This document shows, piece after piece, positions 27,071 through 34,320 of a stretch of DNA of 64,000 nucleotides. Every line of letters begins with the position of its first letter. Position 1 is the first letter of the stretch. A program made the translations under genes and the position numbers. Source of the DNA: Burkholderiales bacterium (GTDB lineage: Bacteria > Pseudomonadota > Gammaproteobacteria > Burkholderiales > Casimicrobiaceae); contig JAEUPL010000033.1 of assembly GCA_016790165.1 (NCBI GenBank), positions 62,001 to 126,000 of the forward strand, given 5' to 3'. Below the pieces are notes generated by a model. The model had not been told where the DNA came from, searched no databases, and worked only from the letters and a program-made list of their open reading frames with translations.

Positions 27071-28027
27071 ATGGATCAATTGCCGTCGCAACCCGGATGG
27101 GAGCGGGAACTCGTCACCAAACTTGCGCAGTCGAATCTGAAGGAGCAGCGGGCACGCCGCCGCTGGTCGATCTTTTTTCGCCTGATGTGGCTAGTGTTGG
27201 CGATTGCCGTGTTCGCGGCGGCGATGGGCTGGGTCGGACACGACGGTGCCAGTATCGACCGTCGCGGTGTACACACGGCGCTGGTGACGCTCGACGGCGA
27301 AATCAGCGATCACGGCAAAGCCAGCGCGGAGAACATCAACGCAGCACTGAATGCCGCGTTTGACGACCCCGATAGCGTGGCGGTCGTGCTGAACATCAAC
27401 TCGCCCGGCGGATCGCCGGTGCAATCGTCGCGCATCTACAACGAGATTCGTCGCTTGCGCAAGAACCATCAGGACAAGCCGCTGTACGTCGTGGTCGACG
27501 AGCTCTGCGCATCGGGCGGCTACTTTGTTGCAGCCGCGGCAGACAAGATTTTTGTGGACGGGGCGAGCCTGGTGGGTTCGATTGGTGTGATCTACCACGG
27601 CTTCGGTGTCGACAAAGCGATGGAGAAGTTGGGCGTTGAAAATCGCACCGTTACGGCGGGCGAGAACAAGGCGTTTCTCGATCCGTTTTCGCCGATGAAA
27701 CCGGAGCACAAGGCGCATCTCGAAGCCATGCTGGGTGATGTGCATCAGCAATTCGTCAAAGCGGTGAAGGACGGGCGCGGTGAGCGCCTGAAGGCGAACA
27801 CGCCTGGGCTGTTTACCGGTCTTGTCTGGAGCGGCAACAAAGCGGTGGAATTGGGGCTCGTCGATGGCATCAACACCGTGGAAGGGGTTGCGCGGGACAT
27901 CAGCAAAGCCCCCGATTTGGTGGACTACACGATCGAGGAAAACGCGTTCGACAAGTTTGCACGCAAGCTGGGCACCAGCTTCGGCGCCGGTGTTGTGCAG
28001 GCAGTGCAGAAGTCGGGCTGGAAATAG
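27071..28027 (+). CDS. sppA: SppA-type signal peptide peptidase, serine protease family S49
   Basis: 318 aa with one N-terminal membrane anchor (about residues 35-57: FFRLMWLVLAIAVFAAAMGWV). The catalytic Ser148 is in E-L-C-A-S-G-G-Y-F and the general-base Lys200 in G-E-N-K-A-F; NINSPGGSPVQS and GSIGVIYHGFG complete the Clp-like fold. It degrades cleaved signal peptides at the periplasmic face of the inner membrane. The short single-domain form is normal outside enterobacteria. It is 36 nt after the HAD gene, so probably in the rluC operon. Confidence 0.9.
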   Translation: MDQLPSQPGWERELVTKLAQSNLKEQRARRRWSIFFRLMWLVLAIAVFAAAMGWVGHDGASIDRRGVHTALVTLDGEISDHGKASAENINAALNAAFDDPDSVAVVLNINSPGGSPVQSSRIYNEIRRLRKNHQDKPLYVVVDELCASGGYFVAAAADKIFVDGASLVGSIGVIYHGFGVDKAMEKLGVENRTVTAGENKAFLDPFSPMKPEHKAHLEAMLGDVHQQFVKAVKDGRGERLKANTPGLFTGLVWSGNKAVELGLVDGINTVEGVARDISKAPDLVDYTIEENAFDKFARKLGTSFGAGVVQAVQKSGWK

Positions 28028-28094
28028 CCGCCAACGGGTCTGAATACCGCATTGACGGGTAGCCGTACAAGCATCGCAGGCTAAGCGTCGTTGC

Positions 28095-28613
28095 TTAGAG
28101 CACGCCGATGGCCAGGCCTTCGGCGAATAGTTGTCCCAGCTCCCGCGCGGCCTGCAGGTCAGTTTCGCTGACGGTTCCGCGCGAACTGCCCGCTTCGCCA
28201 CCGACGCGCCTCGCGATGAGGCCGGGATGCACCTTTCGCAGCCGCCAGCCGGTGACGATTCGGTCAATGCTGTACATCGCCCCGGTGCCGTCATTTCCCG
28301 CGCAGATCAGCACCGAATACGGCCGCCCCGCCAGCTTGCTGTGTGTGCCGCCGCCATGAGACGTGGTGTCCGCCATGCACTGATAGAAGCTGCGATCAAC
28401 AAACGCCTTCAGCGAACCGGCCATGTAACCAAAATTTTCCGGCGACGCGAAGACGACGCCATCCGCCGACAGGAGATCGGTCGCAGTCGCGACGTCCGCG
28501 GAGCGTGTCAACACGCGCGTCGATTCGGCCGAATGGGCTCCCTCAACGAATGCCGCCACCAGCGCTCGGGTGCCGCCGCTTGCTGAATGGTGAATGACAA
28601 GCAGATTTGCCAT
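28095..28613 (-). CDS. Flavodoxin-fold NAD(P)H-dependent FMN reductase
   Basis: 172 aa. The opening MANLLVIHHSASGGTRALV is the FMN phosphate loop of the flavodoxin/WrbA/NADPH-FMN reductase group, and VVFASPENFGYMAGSLKAFVDR is the conserved second motif (S-P-x-x-x-x-x-P/G). It is predicted to be a cytoplasmic flavoprotein that reduces quinones or FMN. The C-terminal part lacks a strict WrbA motif, so I do not name it. It is convergent with sppA and alone on its strand. Confidence 0.8.
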   Translation of the reverse strand: MANLLVIHHSASGGTRALVAAFVEGAHSAESTRVLTRSADVATATDLLSADGVVFASPENFGYMAGSLKAFVDRSFYQCMADTTSHGGGTHSKLAGRPYSVLICAGNDGTGAMYSIDRIVTGWRLRKVHPGLIARRVGGEAGSSRGTVSETDLQAARELGQLFAEGLAIGVL

Positions 28614-28728
28614 CGCAGGCCCGCAACGAGGCGACTCCCGTAGAAACCGTCAACGGTAGCTAGCATGGCACGCTTCTCCCGTGCTGTCGAGCACGCTAAC
28701 CCACTTCCTGCAGCGACAACCGAGCGAA

Positions 28729-28757
28729 CCAAAAAAAAGAGCCACCGAAGTGGCCCT
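28729..28757 (-). terminator. Intrinsic terminator of the OmpA/Ig-like gene
   Basis: On the minus strand the hairpin GCCAC-TTCG-GTGGC (28754-28741) lies just downstream of the 28780 stop and is followed by TC and eight T. The TTCG tetraloop adds stability. Confidence 0.8.
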
Positions 28758-28779
28758 TGCACAGCCTGTGAATCAGCGA

Positions 28780-30990
28780 TCAGGGATCGACCAGTGTGAC
28801 TGTCGCCGTGGAGGTGCCACCGCGACCGTCGCTGATGGTGTAGGTGAACGTACTGACAAAGTAGCACGCGCCCGTGCCGTCATAGTTCACACTCTTGCCA
28901 TCGGCGCTGATGCTGACTTTGCCGATGCCGTTGACCGGCTGCGTCACTGAGATGATCTTGAGCGGATCACCGTTCGGGTCGTAGTCGTTGGCCAGCAGTG
29001 TGGTGAGTGTTTTCACGCCGTTGCACGGCACATCGACGCGGTCATCGACCGCAACGGGCGGATCGTTCGGCGCAACCACCGGCGCCGCGTTGATCTTAAC
29101 GTTCACCGTGGCCGTAGACGTTGCGCCTTTCGTGTCCGTAATGGTGTACGTGAAGCTATCCGTCGCGCCGACGCACGTGGCTGTGCCCGGCGTGTATATG
29201 ATCTTGCCACCAGAAATCGCCGCTGTCCCTTTGCCCGGTGTTGACACGCTGGTGATGGTCAGCACGTCGCCGTCCGGATCGGTGTCGTTGGCGAGCACGT
29301 TGAACGTCGTCGCTGCACCGCATTCGACCGTGTAGCTGTCGGCGACGGCCGCCGGGGCGCGGTTGAGGTAGCGGCGCGGGCCGGTGACAGCGGCACTGGA
29401 GGTTTCGGCGTAGCGATACGTGTCGACGGCCGTCTTGTGCTGCGCGGTGTTGTGCAACGCGCGGGTCATCCAGTTGTTCGGCACGTCTTCCACCACTTCA
29501 CGCTGCACCTGACGCTCGATCATGGGCGCGGTGGCGGTCGGCGCGCGGGGCGCCGGCGTGCTGCTGGTCGCTGGGCCAGTCGCGACGTTTGGTCTGGAGG
29601 GGGCCTGCGTTGCGGCGACCGGCACTTTGACCTCTTCAATTTTCTCCTTGAAGACGAGCACCTCAGTATCCGCACGGCGGTTGCGGAAGCTTTGTCCCTT
29701 GACCTCAGGGTATTTTGGTTCCTTGCCTGCCTTACCGGTGGTGCTGATCGAAGCGGCCGCGATGCCCTTGCCAACGAGGTAGGCCTTGACGGCTTCGGCG
29801 CGTTTGGTCGACAGCGCGAAATTGTTGCGATCCGACCCCGTGGGACAGGTGTGCCCGATCACATTCACTTTCACGTCGACATACGGCGCCTGTGCTGCGA
29901 TGCGCGAGGCGAGTGCGTCCAGTTCTTTCAGGGCCGCGGGTTTCAGTCGAGCCGAGCCGAGGTCGAAATACGTCTCTTGATCGTCCTTGTTGGCGCTGCG
30001 AACCGTCCGCTTTTCGATACGCGTACTCGGTTCGCTGGTAGCGGCTTTGTCAGCGCTGGCGGCCGGCGAACCGCTCTTCGCCACGGCCGCTGGCGTTTCG
30101 ACGGCGGCGACCGGCTTCCAGTTCGGATCGGGCACGCGTTCGGTGCTGGTGACCGTGCGGGTGACCTTGCTCGGACGGAAGCTGCCCCCTTTGGCGCCAC
30201 CGAGCTCGTAGCGCAGCATCAGGAAGCCACGGTGGTCGTTGCGGGTGCCTTCAAAGTCGCCACTGCGACGGTAGATTTCGCCGGTCAGGGCGACGGAAAT
30301 CGGCGAGCCCGCGAAGAACTTCTCCGCACTCAGGGTGCCCGTCCATTGCTTCGACGAATATTTGCCCCACTCGTAATCGACACCGGCCGTGAGCCGCAGC
30401 AGCGCCGGCTCGTAGAAGTGACCGGCGCGCGCACCGACACCCCAGTCGTAGGGCCGCACGTAACCGCGCGTGGTGACGGTGGTGACGACATCTTCCTGAT
30501 ACGGTCGACCGCTCGAGGCTTCAACGCCGCTGTTGGTGACGGTGGTCGCGACCGAATACGTGTCGGTCAGTTTTGCGCTGGATAGGCTCTTGCTGACGTA
30601 ACCGTTCCAGAACCAGCGCTCATATTCCTGCCCACCACCGAGGGTGGCCTTGCGGCGATCCTCGTCGCCCTGGTCGACTGCGGCAAAGACTTTGTTTACC
30701 GCAGTGGTGCCATTCGTCCAGTGGTGCGAGAGCTTGGCGCCACCCGCGCGGCGCCCCGCCCACAGCTCCACCAGCGAGGCGGATTTGTCGCTCTCCTGCA
30801 ACACCTGAAAGACTTCGCCGCGCGCGTTGCCGTCGCTGTCAACGCCAATGCCGATGCGGGTACCGGCCCCGACGTATTGGAGATTGGCGCCCGGCGTGGG
30901 TTTGCTGTTGTCTTGCGCCAGAGCGGGCGCGACGATGGCGGCACCGCCGAGGAGGATGGCGAGCGCCGCGTTGCTTGGTTTTCTGTTCAT
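28780..30990 (-). CDS. Outer-membrane OmpA-family protein with two C-terminal Ig-like (Big_9/tandem-95) repeats
   Basis: 736 aa. A signal peptide (to ~residue 26, APALAQ) is followed by a ~270-residue region of alternating polar/hydrophobic strands (GAGTRIGIGVDSDG, GLM/LRYELGGAKGG), which looks like an outer-membrane barrel. An OmpA peptidoglycan-binding domain comes next, at about 335-450 (TYFDLGSARLKP, GHTCPTGSDRNNFALSTKRAEAVK, NRRADTEV). Then comes a Pro/Thr/Ala linker, and last two ~90-residue repeats (542-640, 643-736), each with APVAV/A-D-x-Y/V, L-A-N-D-x-D-P-x-G-D and SFTYTITD-type endings and a pair of cysteines. Ig-like repeats after an OmpA domain are an unusual order. Probably a cell-envelope anchor. 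Single-gene unit with its own terminator. Confidence 0.8.
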   Translation of the reverse strand: MNRKPSNAALAILLGGAAIVAPALAQDNSKPTPGANLQYVGAGTRIGIGVDSDGNARGEVFQVLQESDKSASLVELWAGRRAGGAKLSHHWTNGTTAVNKVFAAVDQGDEDRRKATLGGGQEYERWFWNGYVSKSLSSAKLTDTYSVATTVTNSGVEASSGRPYQEDVVTTVTTRGYVRPYDWGVGARAGHFYEPALLRLTAGVDYEWGKYSSKQWTGTLSAEKFFAGSPISVALTGEIYRRSGDFEGTRNDHRGFLMLRYELGGAKGGSFRPSKVTRTVTSTERVPDPNWKPVAAVETPAAVAKSGSPAASADKAATSEPSTRIEKRTVRSANKDDQETYFDLGSARLKPAALKELDALASRIAAQAPYVDVKVNVIGHTCPTGSDRNNFALSTKRAEAVKAYLVGKGIAAASISTTGKAGKEPKYPEVKGQSFRNRRADTEVLVFKEKIEEVKVPVAATQAPSRPNVATGPATSSTPAPRAPTATAPMIERQVQREVVEDVPNNWMTRALHNTAQHKTAVDTYRYAETSSAAVTGPRRYLNRAPAAVADSYTVECGAATTFNVLANDTDPDGDVLTITSVSTPGKGTAAISGGKIIYTPGTATCVGATDSFTYTITDTKGATSTATVNVKINAAPVVAPNDPPVAVDDRVDVPCNGVKTLTTLLANDYDPNGDPLKIISVTQPVNGIGKVSISADGKSVNYDGTGACYFVSTFTYTISDGRGGTSTATVTLVDP

Positions 30991-31086
30991 GGGGTCCCCC
31001 GGCGACGGGTGTCGCCTGTTCGAGTCAGTTTCTCAGGAGAAAAGTCTAGCAAAGGGCAGCCCGAATAGGGCAAAAGCCCCGAGAAA

Positions 31087-31788
31087 TCAGAGCAGTAGAG
31101 GAATGAGCGTATCTAATCCGCCCACGTTGATGGCGACAGGCACCTGCGCCCGTACCGTGGGCTTGGCGTGGTAGGCGACCCCGAGTGTCGCGGCGCGCAG
31201 CATGGGTAGGTCATTCGCGCCGTCGCCGAGCGCCACCGTCGCAGCCCGCGAACGCGGCAGTGTGCTGGCCAGAAAGCGCAGCAGGCGCTCTTTTTCTGTC
31301 GAATCAACGATGGCGCCGCAGACGCGTCCGGTGAGCCGCCCATCGTGCTCGCCCAGCGTGTTGGCGCGCGTCCAGGTGTAGCCAAAACGGTGTCGCATTC
31401 GCTCGGTGAAGTAGGTAAATCCGCCCGATACCAGCATCGTGTGCACGCCGTGGCGCTGGGCGTGGGCCATCAGCTCGGCCAAGCCCGGCGACGGGCGAAG
31501 GCGCTCGGCGTACACCTCGGCGAGGACTTTGGTGGGCAGGCCTTCGAGGCAGGCGACCCGGCGCCGCAGGCTCTGCTGAAAGTCCAGTTCGCCGCGCATC
31601 GCCGCCTCGGTGATCGCCGACACCTCGGCTTTGACGCCAGCGAAATCGGCGATCTCATCGATGCACTCGATCGTGATGGCGGTGGAATCCATATCCATCG
31701 CAATCAACCCAACCTGCGCAATCGGAATGGCGCGGTCAGCGGGCAAAACGTTATGGTCGGGCGGGGTGGAAGCGCTGGCGTGAGTCAT
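31087..31788 (-). CDS. serB: SerB, phosphoserine phosphatase
   Basis: 233 aa. It catalyses the last step of serine synthesis. The HAD nucleophile and acid are D32 and D34 in A-M-D-M-D-S-T, motif II is M-L-V-S-G-G-F-T-Y-F, and motif III/IV is VALGDGANDLPMLRAA; ECIDEIADFAGVK is the substrate-capping region. It lacks most of the N-terminal ACT-like domain of the ~320-aa E. coli enzyme and keeps only ~26 extra residues. No ribosome-binding site is visible; a TACAAT hexamer lies eight bases before the ATG (see promoter entry). Confidence 0.92.
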   Translation of the reverse strand: MTHASASTPPDHNVLPADRAIPIAQVGLIAMDMDSTAITIECIDEIADFAGVKAEVSAITEAAMRGELDFQQSLRRRVACLEGLPTKVLAEVYAERLRPSPGLAELMAHAQRHGVHTMLVSGGFTYFTERMRHRFGYTWTRANTLGEHDGRLTGRVCGAIVDSTEKERLLRFLASTLPRSRAATVALGDGANDLPMLRAATLGVAYHAKPTVRAQVPVAINVGGLDTLIPLLL

Positions 31789-31796
31789 GGCGGCGG

Positions 31797-31802
31797 ATTG
31801 TA
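31797..31802 (-). promoter_or_regulatory. TACAAT -10 hexamer 8 nt before the serB ATG (near-leaderless)
   Basis: On the minus strand TACAAT (31802-31797) is followed by eight bases and the ATG at 31788. The 5' untranslated part would be only about two bases. No -35 of quality is visible. Confidence 0.45.
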
Positions 31803-31837
31803 GGCGGGCGTCGGTTTGGCATTGCTCAACCCGATGT

Positions 31838-31961
31838 CAACAGCTTTTTCATTCAATCGACCGGTTGGAGGTCGCTCGGAACGATATTTGCTAAATGTCG
31901 ACTTGGTGAAAATTACACTGCAAACGACGGGGCAGCGGTCAATAGCGATAGAAAGCTGTAA
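31838..31961 (+). repeat. Structured intergenic element, copy B (about 124 bp, terminal inverted repeats)
   Basis: The ends pair: ACAGCTTT (31840-31847) with AAAGCTGT (31952-31959). Inside, CGACC (31858-31862) and GGTCG (31870-31874) form a second stem with a 7-base loop. Bases 31839-31901 align with the minus strand of the element at 60448-60573. Shared in order and at the same spacing are AACAGCTTTT, seven bases, ATCGACCG, TGG, GGTCG, and later ATTTG and GTCGA with one gap. The local base composition is richer in A+T than the flanks. No coding sequence is evident. It is described with its partner in the findings. Confidence 0.6.
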
Positions 31962-32312
31962 GTGACCCGTCTGCACCGCTTCATTGTCCGGTCGAACCAG
32001 GCCGCGATGGCCATCACTGCCTTTGCGATCCCGACGACGCGGTCGAAGCCAGATACGCCGATGTTCATGCCGACGCCCCGATCATCACGTTTGCCAGCGC
32101 CACTTTCGGCGACGGCGTCGCGGTTGATGCCGACAGGCAAGCCCGGTAGGGTTGCCGGCGCAACGTCCCACAGCGCCGAGGCGCTCGTCGTGGTTCAGTG
32201 CGATTCAGCGCGGTTTGGCCAGCCGAATGCGACAAAATCCCGGAACGCGGCGCCAGCAGCAGATCGCCGTTGCGGCCTGCCCGCGCTACCTCTCCTCCAA
32301 AGAAAGACTTTG
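31962..32312. other. Remaining serB-carbonic anhydrase spacer, possible gene relic on the minus strand
   Basis: No intact gene. On the minus strand an open frame (stop at 31913, open up to ~32192) has codon use like its neighbours, with G or C at most third positions, and a hydrophobic stretch (GFDRVVGIAKAVMAIAAW). It has no ribosome-binding site or recognised full-length match and overlaps the structured element. It could be a remnant of a lost gene. The plus-strand open frame leading into the carbonic anhydrase gene has a random-looking Ser/Pro/Arg composition and is not coding. Confidence 0.35.
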
Positions 32313-32837
32313 ATGGCCATTTACGAAATCGACGGCGTCCGTCCCAGCATTCACGAAACGGCGTGGATCGCCGAATCGGCCGAAGTCATCGGCAACGTTC
32401 ACATCGGCGCCGACGTGAGCATCTGGCCCGGCGTGGTGATCCGTGGCGACAATGAGCCGATTCGCATCGGTGATGGCAGCAACATTCAGGACAACTCGGT
32501 GCTGCATTCTGACCTCGACATGCCGCTCACCATCGGCCGCCGCGTGACGGTGGGCCACAAGGTCATCCTGCACGGCTGCACGGTGGGTGATGGCTCCCTG
32601 ATCGGTATGGGCGCCACCGTGCTCAACAAGGCAGTCATCGGCAACGACTCGCTCGTTGGTGCCTGTGCGCTGGTCACCGAAGGCAAATCGTTCCCGGATC
32701 GCTCGCTGATCGTCGGTAGTCCGGCGGTCGCCAAGCGTGAGCTCACACCGGAGGCAATCGCGGGTCTCGGTCGCAGCGCCGACGGCTATATCGAGAACGG
32801 CAAACGGTTCCGCTCGGGGCTGAAACGAATCGGCTAG
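32313..32837 (+). CDS. Gamma-class carbonic anhydrase family protein (left-handed beta-helix)
   Basis: 174 aa from ATG 32313, preceded by AAAGAAAGA. Hexapeptide repeats ([IV]-G-x-x-x-x) run from residue ~25 to ~120 and fold as a trimeric beta-helix. The three zinc-binding histidines of the gamma carbonic anhydrases are present: H65 (SVLHSD), H82 (VGHKV) and H87 (ILHG). Many members (YrdA group) have no proven activity. The longer in-frame reading from 31962 is not supported. It stands alone between a non-coding stretch and a convergent DUF924 gene. Confidence 0.85.
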   Translation: MAIYEIDGVRPSIHETAWIAESAEVIGNVHIGADVSIWPGVVIRGDNEPIRIGDGSNIQDNSVLHSDLDMPLTIGRRVTVGHKVILHGCTVGDGSLIGMGATVLNKAVIGNDSLVGACALVTEGKSFPDRSLIVGSPAVAKRELTPEAIAGLGRSADGYIENGKRFRSGLKRIG

Positions 32838-32857
32838 CAGCCTGCAAGGCGTCGCCG

Positions 32858-33418
32858 CTATCCGGCGAAGCCGCCGTTGTCGAGGTAGGTCTGCTCCTCT
32901 GCCGTCATGGTGCGGCCTAGGATCGGGTTGCGATGCGGAAAGCGCCCGAAGCGGGCAACGGCATCGCGATGAATCTCGGCGTAGCGCAGACCGTCGCCGC
33001 CGAGCGGGCGATAGAGCTCGACGCAGCGCTCCTGATCGGACAGCCGTTCACTGTGCATGAACGGCAGGTAGAAGAATCGCTGCATCTCGTCACCCAGCTC
33101 GCGGTCGAAGCCGCGCGCGAGGGCGGCGTTCGCGACCGCCACGGCTTGCGCGTCCGTCGCGAACATGCGCGGTGACCCCCGAAAACTGTTGCGAGGATAT
33201 TGATCCAGGAGGATCAGCAGTGCCAGCGCACCCTCTGCGCTCGCCTGCCAGGCATCGAGTCCGCCGCTGGCAGCCGCCTCGTGCTCAACAGCGAAGCGCT
33301 CGCGAAACACGGTGTCGAACGCAGCGTCCTTGCGAAACCAGCGTTCGGGGCCGGCGTCGCGCCAGAAGCTGACGATGTCCCTGGCGGTATGCGGTGTTGG
33401 GGTCGGGGGCGGTTCCAT
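32858..33418 (-). CDS. DUF924 family protein
   Basis: 186 aa. The motifs RDIVSFWRDAGPERWFRKDAAFD, LALLILLDQYPRNSFRGSPRMFATD and RFFYLPFMHSERLSDQERCVELY are the hallmarks of DUF924 (all-helical TPR-like cytoplasmic proteins). The molecular function is unknown. It sits downstream of the IclR regulator on the same strand with ~30 nt between them, but a functional link is not evident. Confidence 0.85.
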   Translation of the reverse strand: MEPPPTPTPHTARDIVSFWRDAGPERWFRKDAAFDTVFRERFAVEHEAAASGGLDAWQASAEGALALLILLDQYPRNSFRGSPRMFATDAQAVAVANAALARGFDRELGDEMQRFFYLPFMHSERLSDQERCVELYRPLGGDGLRYAEIHRDAVARFGRFPHRNPILGRTMTAEEQTYLDNGGFAG

Positions 33419-33447
33419 CGTTGACTACGGCTTGAGGACAACGCAGT

Positions 33448-34188
33448 CTAACCCGCATGCCCCAGCGCCGTGCTGAGCGACGCGGCGGCACGCAGCACCG
33501 ACTCAACATGCGCCGCCTGATAGCGATGGCTTGGCGTGGTTAGTGTGAGCGCGCCGGCGAGGGAGCCATCCGCGTTGAAGACGGGGGCCGAGATACCCGC
33601 GATGTCTTTCTCGCGGTCACCGATGCCGGCGAAGTAGCCTAGCCTTCGCACGTCGCGCGCGAGTCTGGCATTGCGCGCGCCCGACAGTCGCGCTGATGGC
33701 GATGCCCATGCGTCCAGCACGCGCGCCCCGGCGCCGCGGTCAAGCGGAAGCAGATCGCCCGCGCGAATGTGATCTCGCACCGGCCGTGGCGAGTCGACGC
33801 GGTACAGGCACAGCCGTGCATCGCCCTGACGTATGTGGAAGGCCGCGCTCTCGCCGGTTTCATCGACCAACTGCTGCAAGGCGGGGAGCACCGCATCGCC
33901 AAGCGAAAACGACCGTGCATACACCGATGACAGGCGCGCGATTTGCGGGCCAAGGGCGTAGCGACCGTCCACGCGTTGCAGCACAAGCCCCGCGTGCAAC
34001 AACGACGCCAACAGGCGCAGCACGGTGCTCTTGTACAGGCGTGCGGCTTGCGCCAGTTCGGCGAGCGACAGTGCCGACTGTGCCGCTGAGAACGCGGCAA
34101 GCAGCGACAGCGCACGGTCAACGGCCGCGACACCGCCGATGGCGGCGTCTTCATCGGCAACGGAGGCGGTGGCGGCTTTTCGGGGCAT
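33448..34188 (-). CDS. IclR-family transcriptional regulator
   Basis: 246 aa from ATG 34188 (MPRKAATAS), with AAAGAG upstream. A winged helix-turn-helix (residues ~25-75: VDRALSLLAAFSAAQSALSLAELAQ, LYKSTVLRLLASLLHAGLV) is followed by the IclR effector domain (GESAAFHIRQGDARLCLYRVDSP, DREKDIAGISAPVFNADGSLAGALTLTTPSHR). It is divergent from a three-gene catabolic operon, with a palindrome between the two (34294-34316), and so most likely controls that operon in response to an organic acid or its CoA ester. The longer start at 34269 adds a basic tail without family support. Confidence 0.88.
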   Translation of the reverse strand: MPRKAATASVADEDAAIGGVAAVDRALSLLAAFSAAQSALSLAELAQAARLYKSTVLRLLASLLHAGLVLQRVDGRYALGPQIARLSSVYARSFSLGDAVLPALQQLVDETGESAAFHIRQGDARLCLYRVDSPRPVRDHIRAGDLLPLDRGAGARVLDAWASPSARLSGARNARLARDVRRLGYFAGIGDREKDIAGISAPVFNADGSLAGALTLTTPSHRYQAAHVESVLRAAASLSTALGHAG

Positions 34189-34293
34189 GCTTGGCTCTTT
34201 GACTGCTTGGTCGAATTTTCGGCGACAACGTGCCATGCGCTGCGCCCGCTTGACAGCACGAGGCGCCAAACGAATAATTCCAACTTAAAAAAC

Positions 34294-34316
34294 AATATTC
34301 TAATAGATAGAACATT
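34294..34316. promoter_or_regulatory. Palindromic operator candidate for the IclR regulator
   Basis: AATATTCTA and TAGAACATT are inverted around ATAGA, with 8 of 9 positions symmetric. It lies in an A+T-rich island in an otherwise GC-rich sequence, between iclR and the lyase gene, ending 5 bases before the lyase GTG. IclR-family regulators commonly bind such short palindromes. It overlaps likely -10 sequences of the lyase operon, so binding would repress or remodel that promoter. Confidence 0.6.
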
Positions 34317-34320
34317 CGGC

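Noticed and set aside
27191-28294. Minus-strand open frame of 367 codons opposite sppA
   Set aside because: Shadow of the S49 peptidase; no start signals and no family resemblance.
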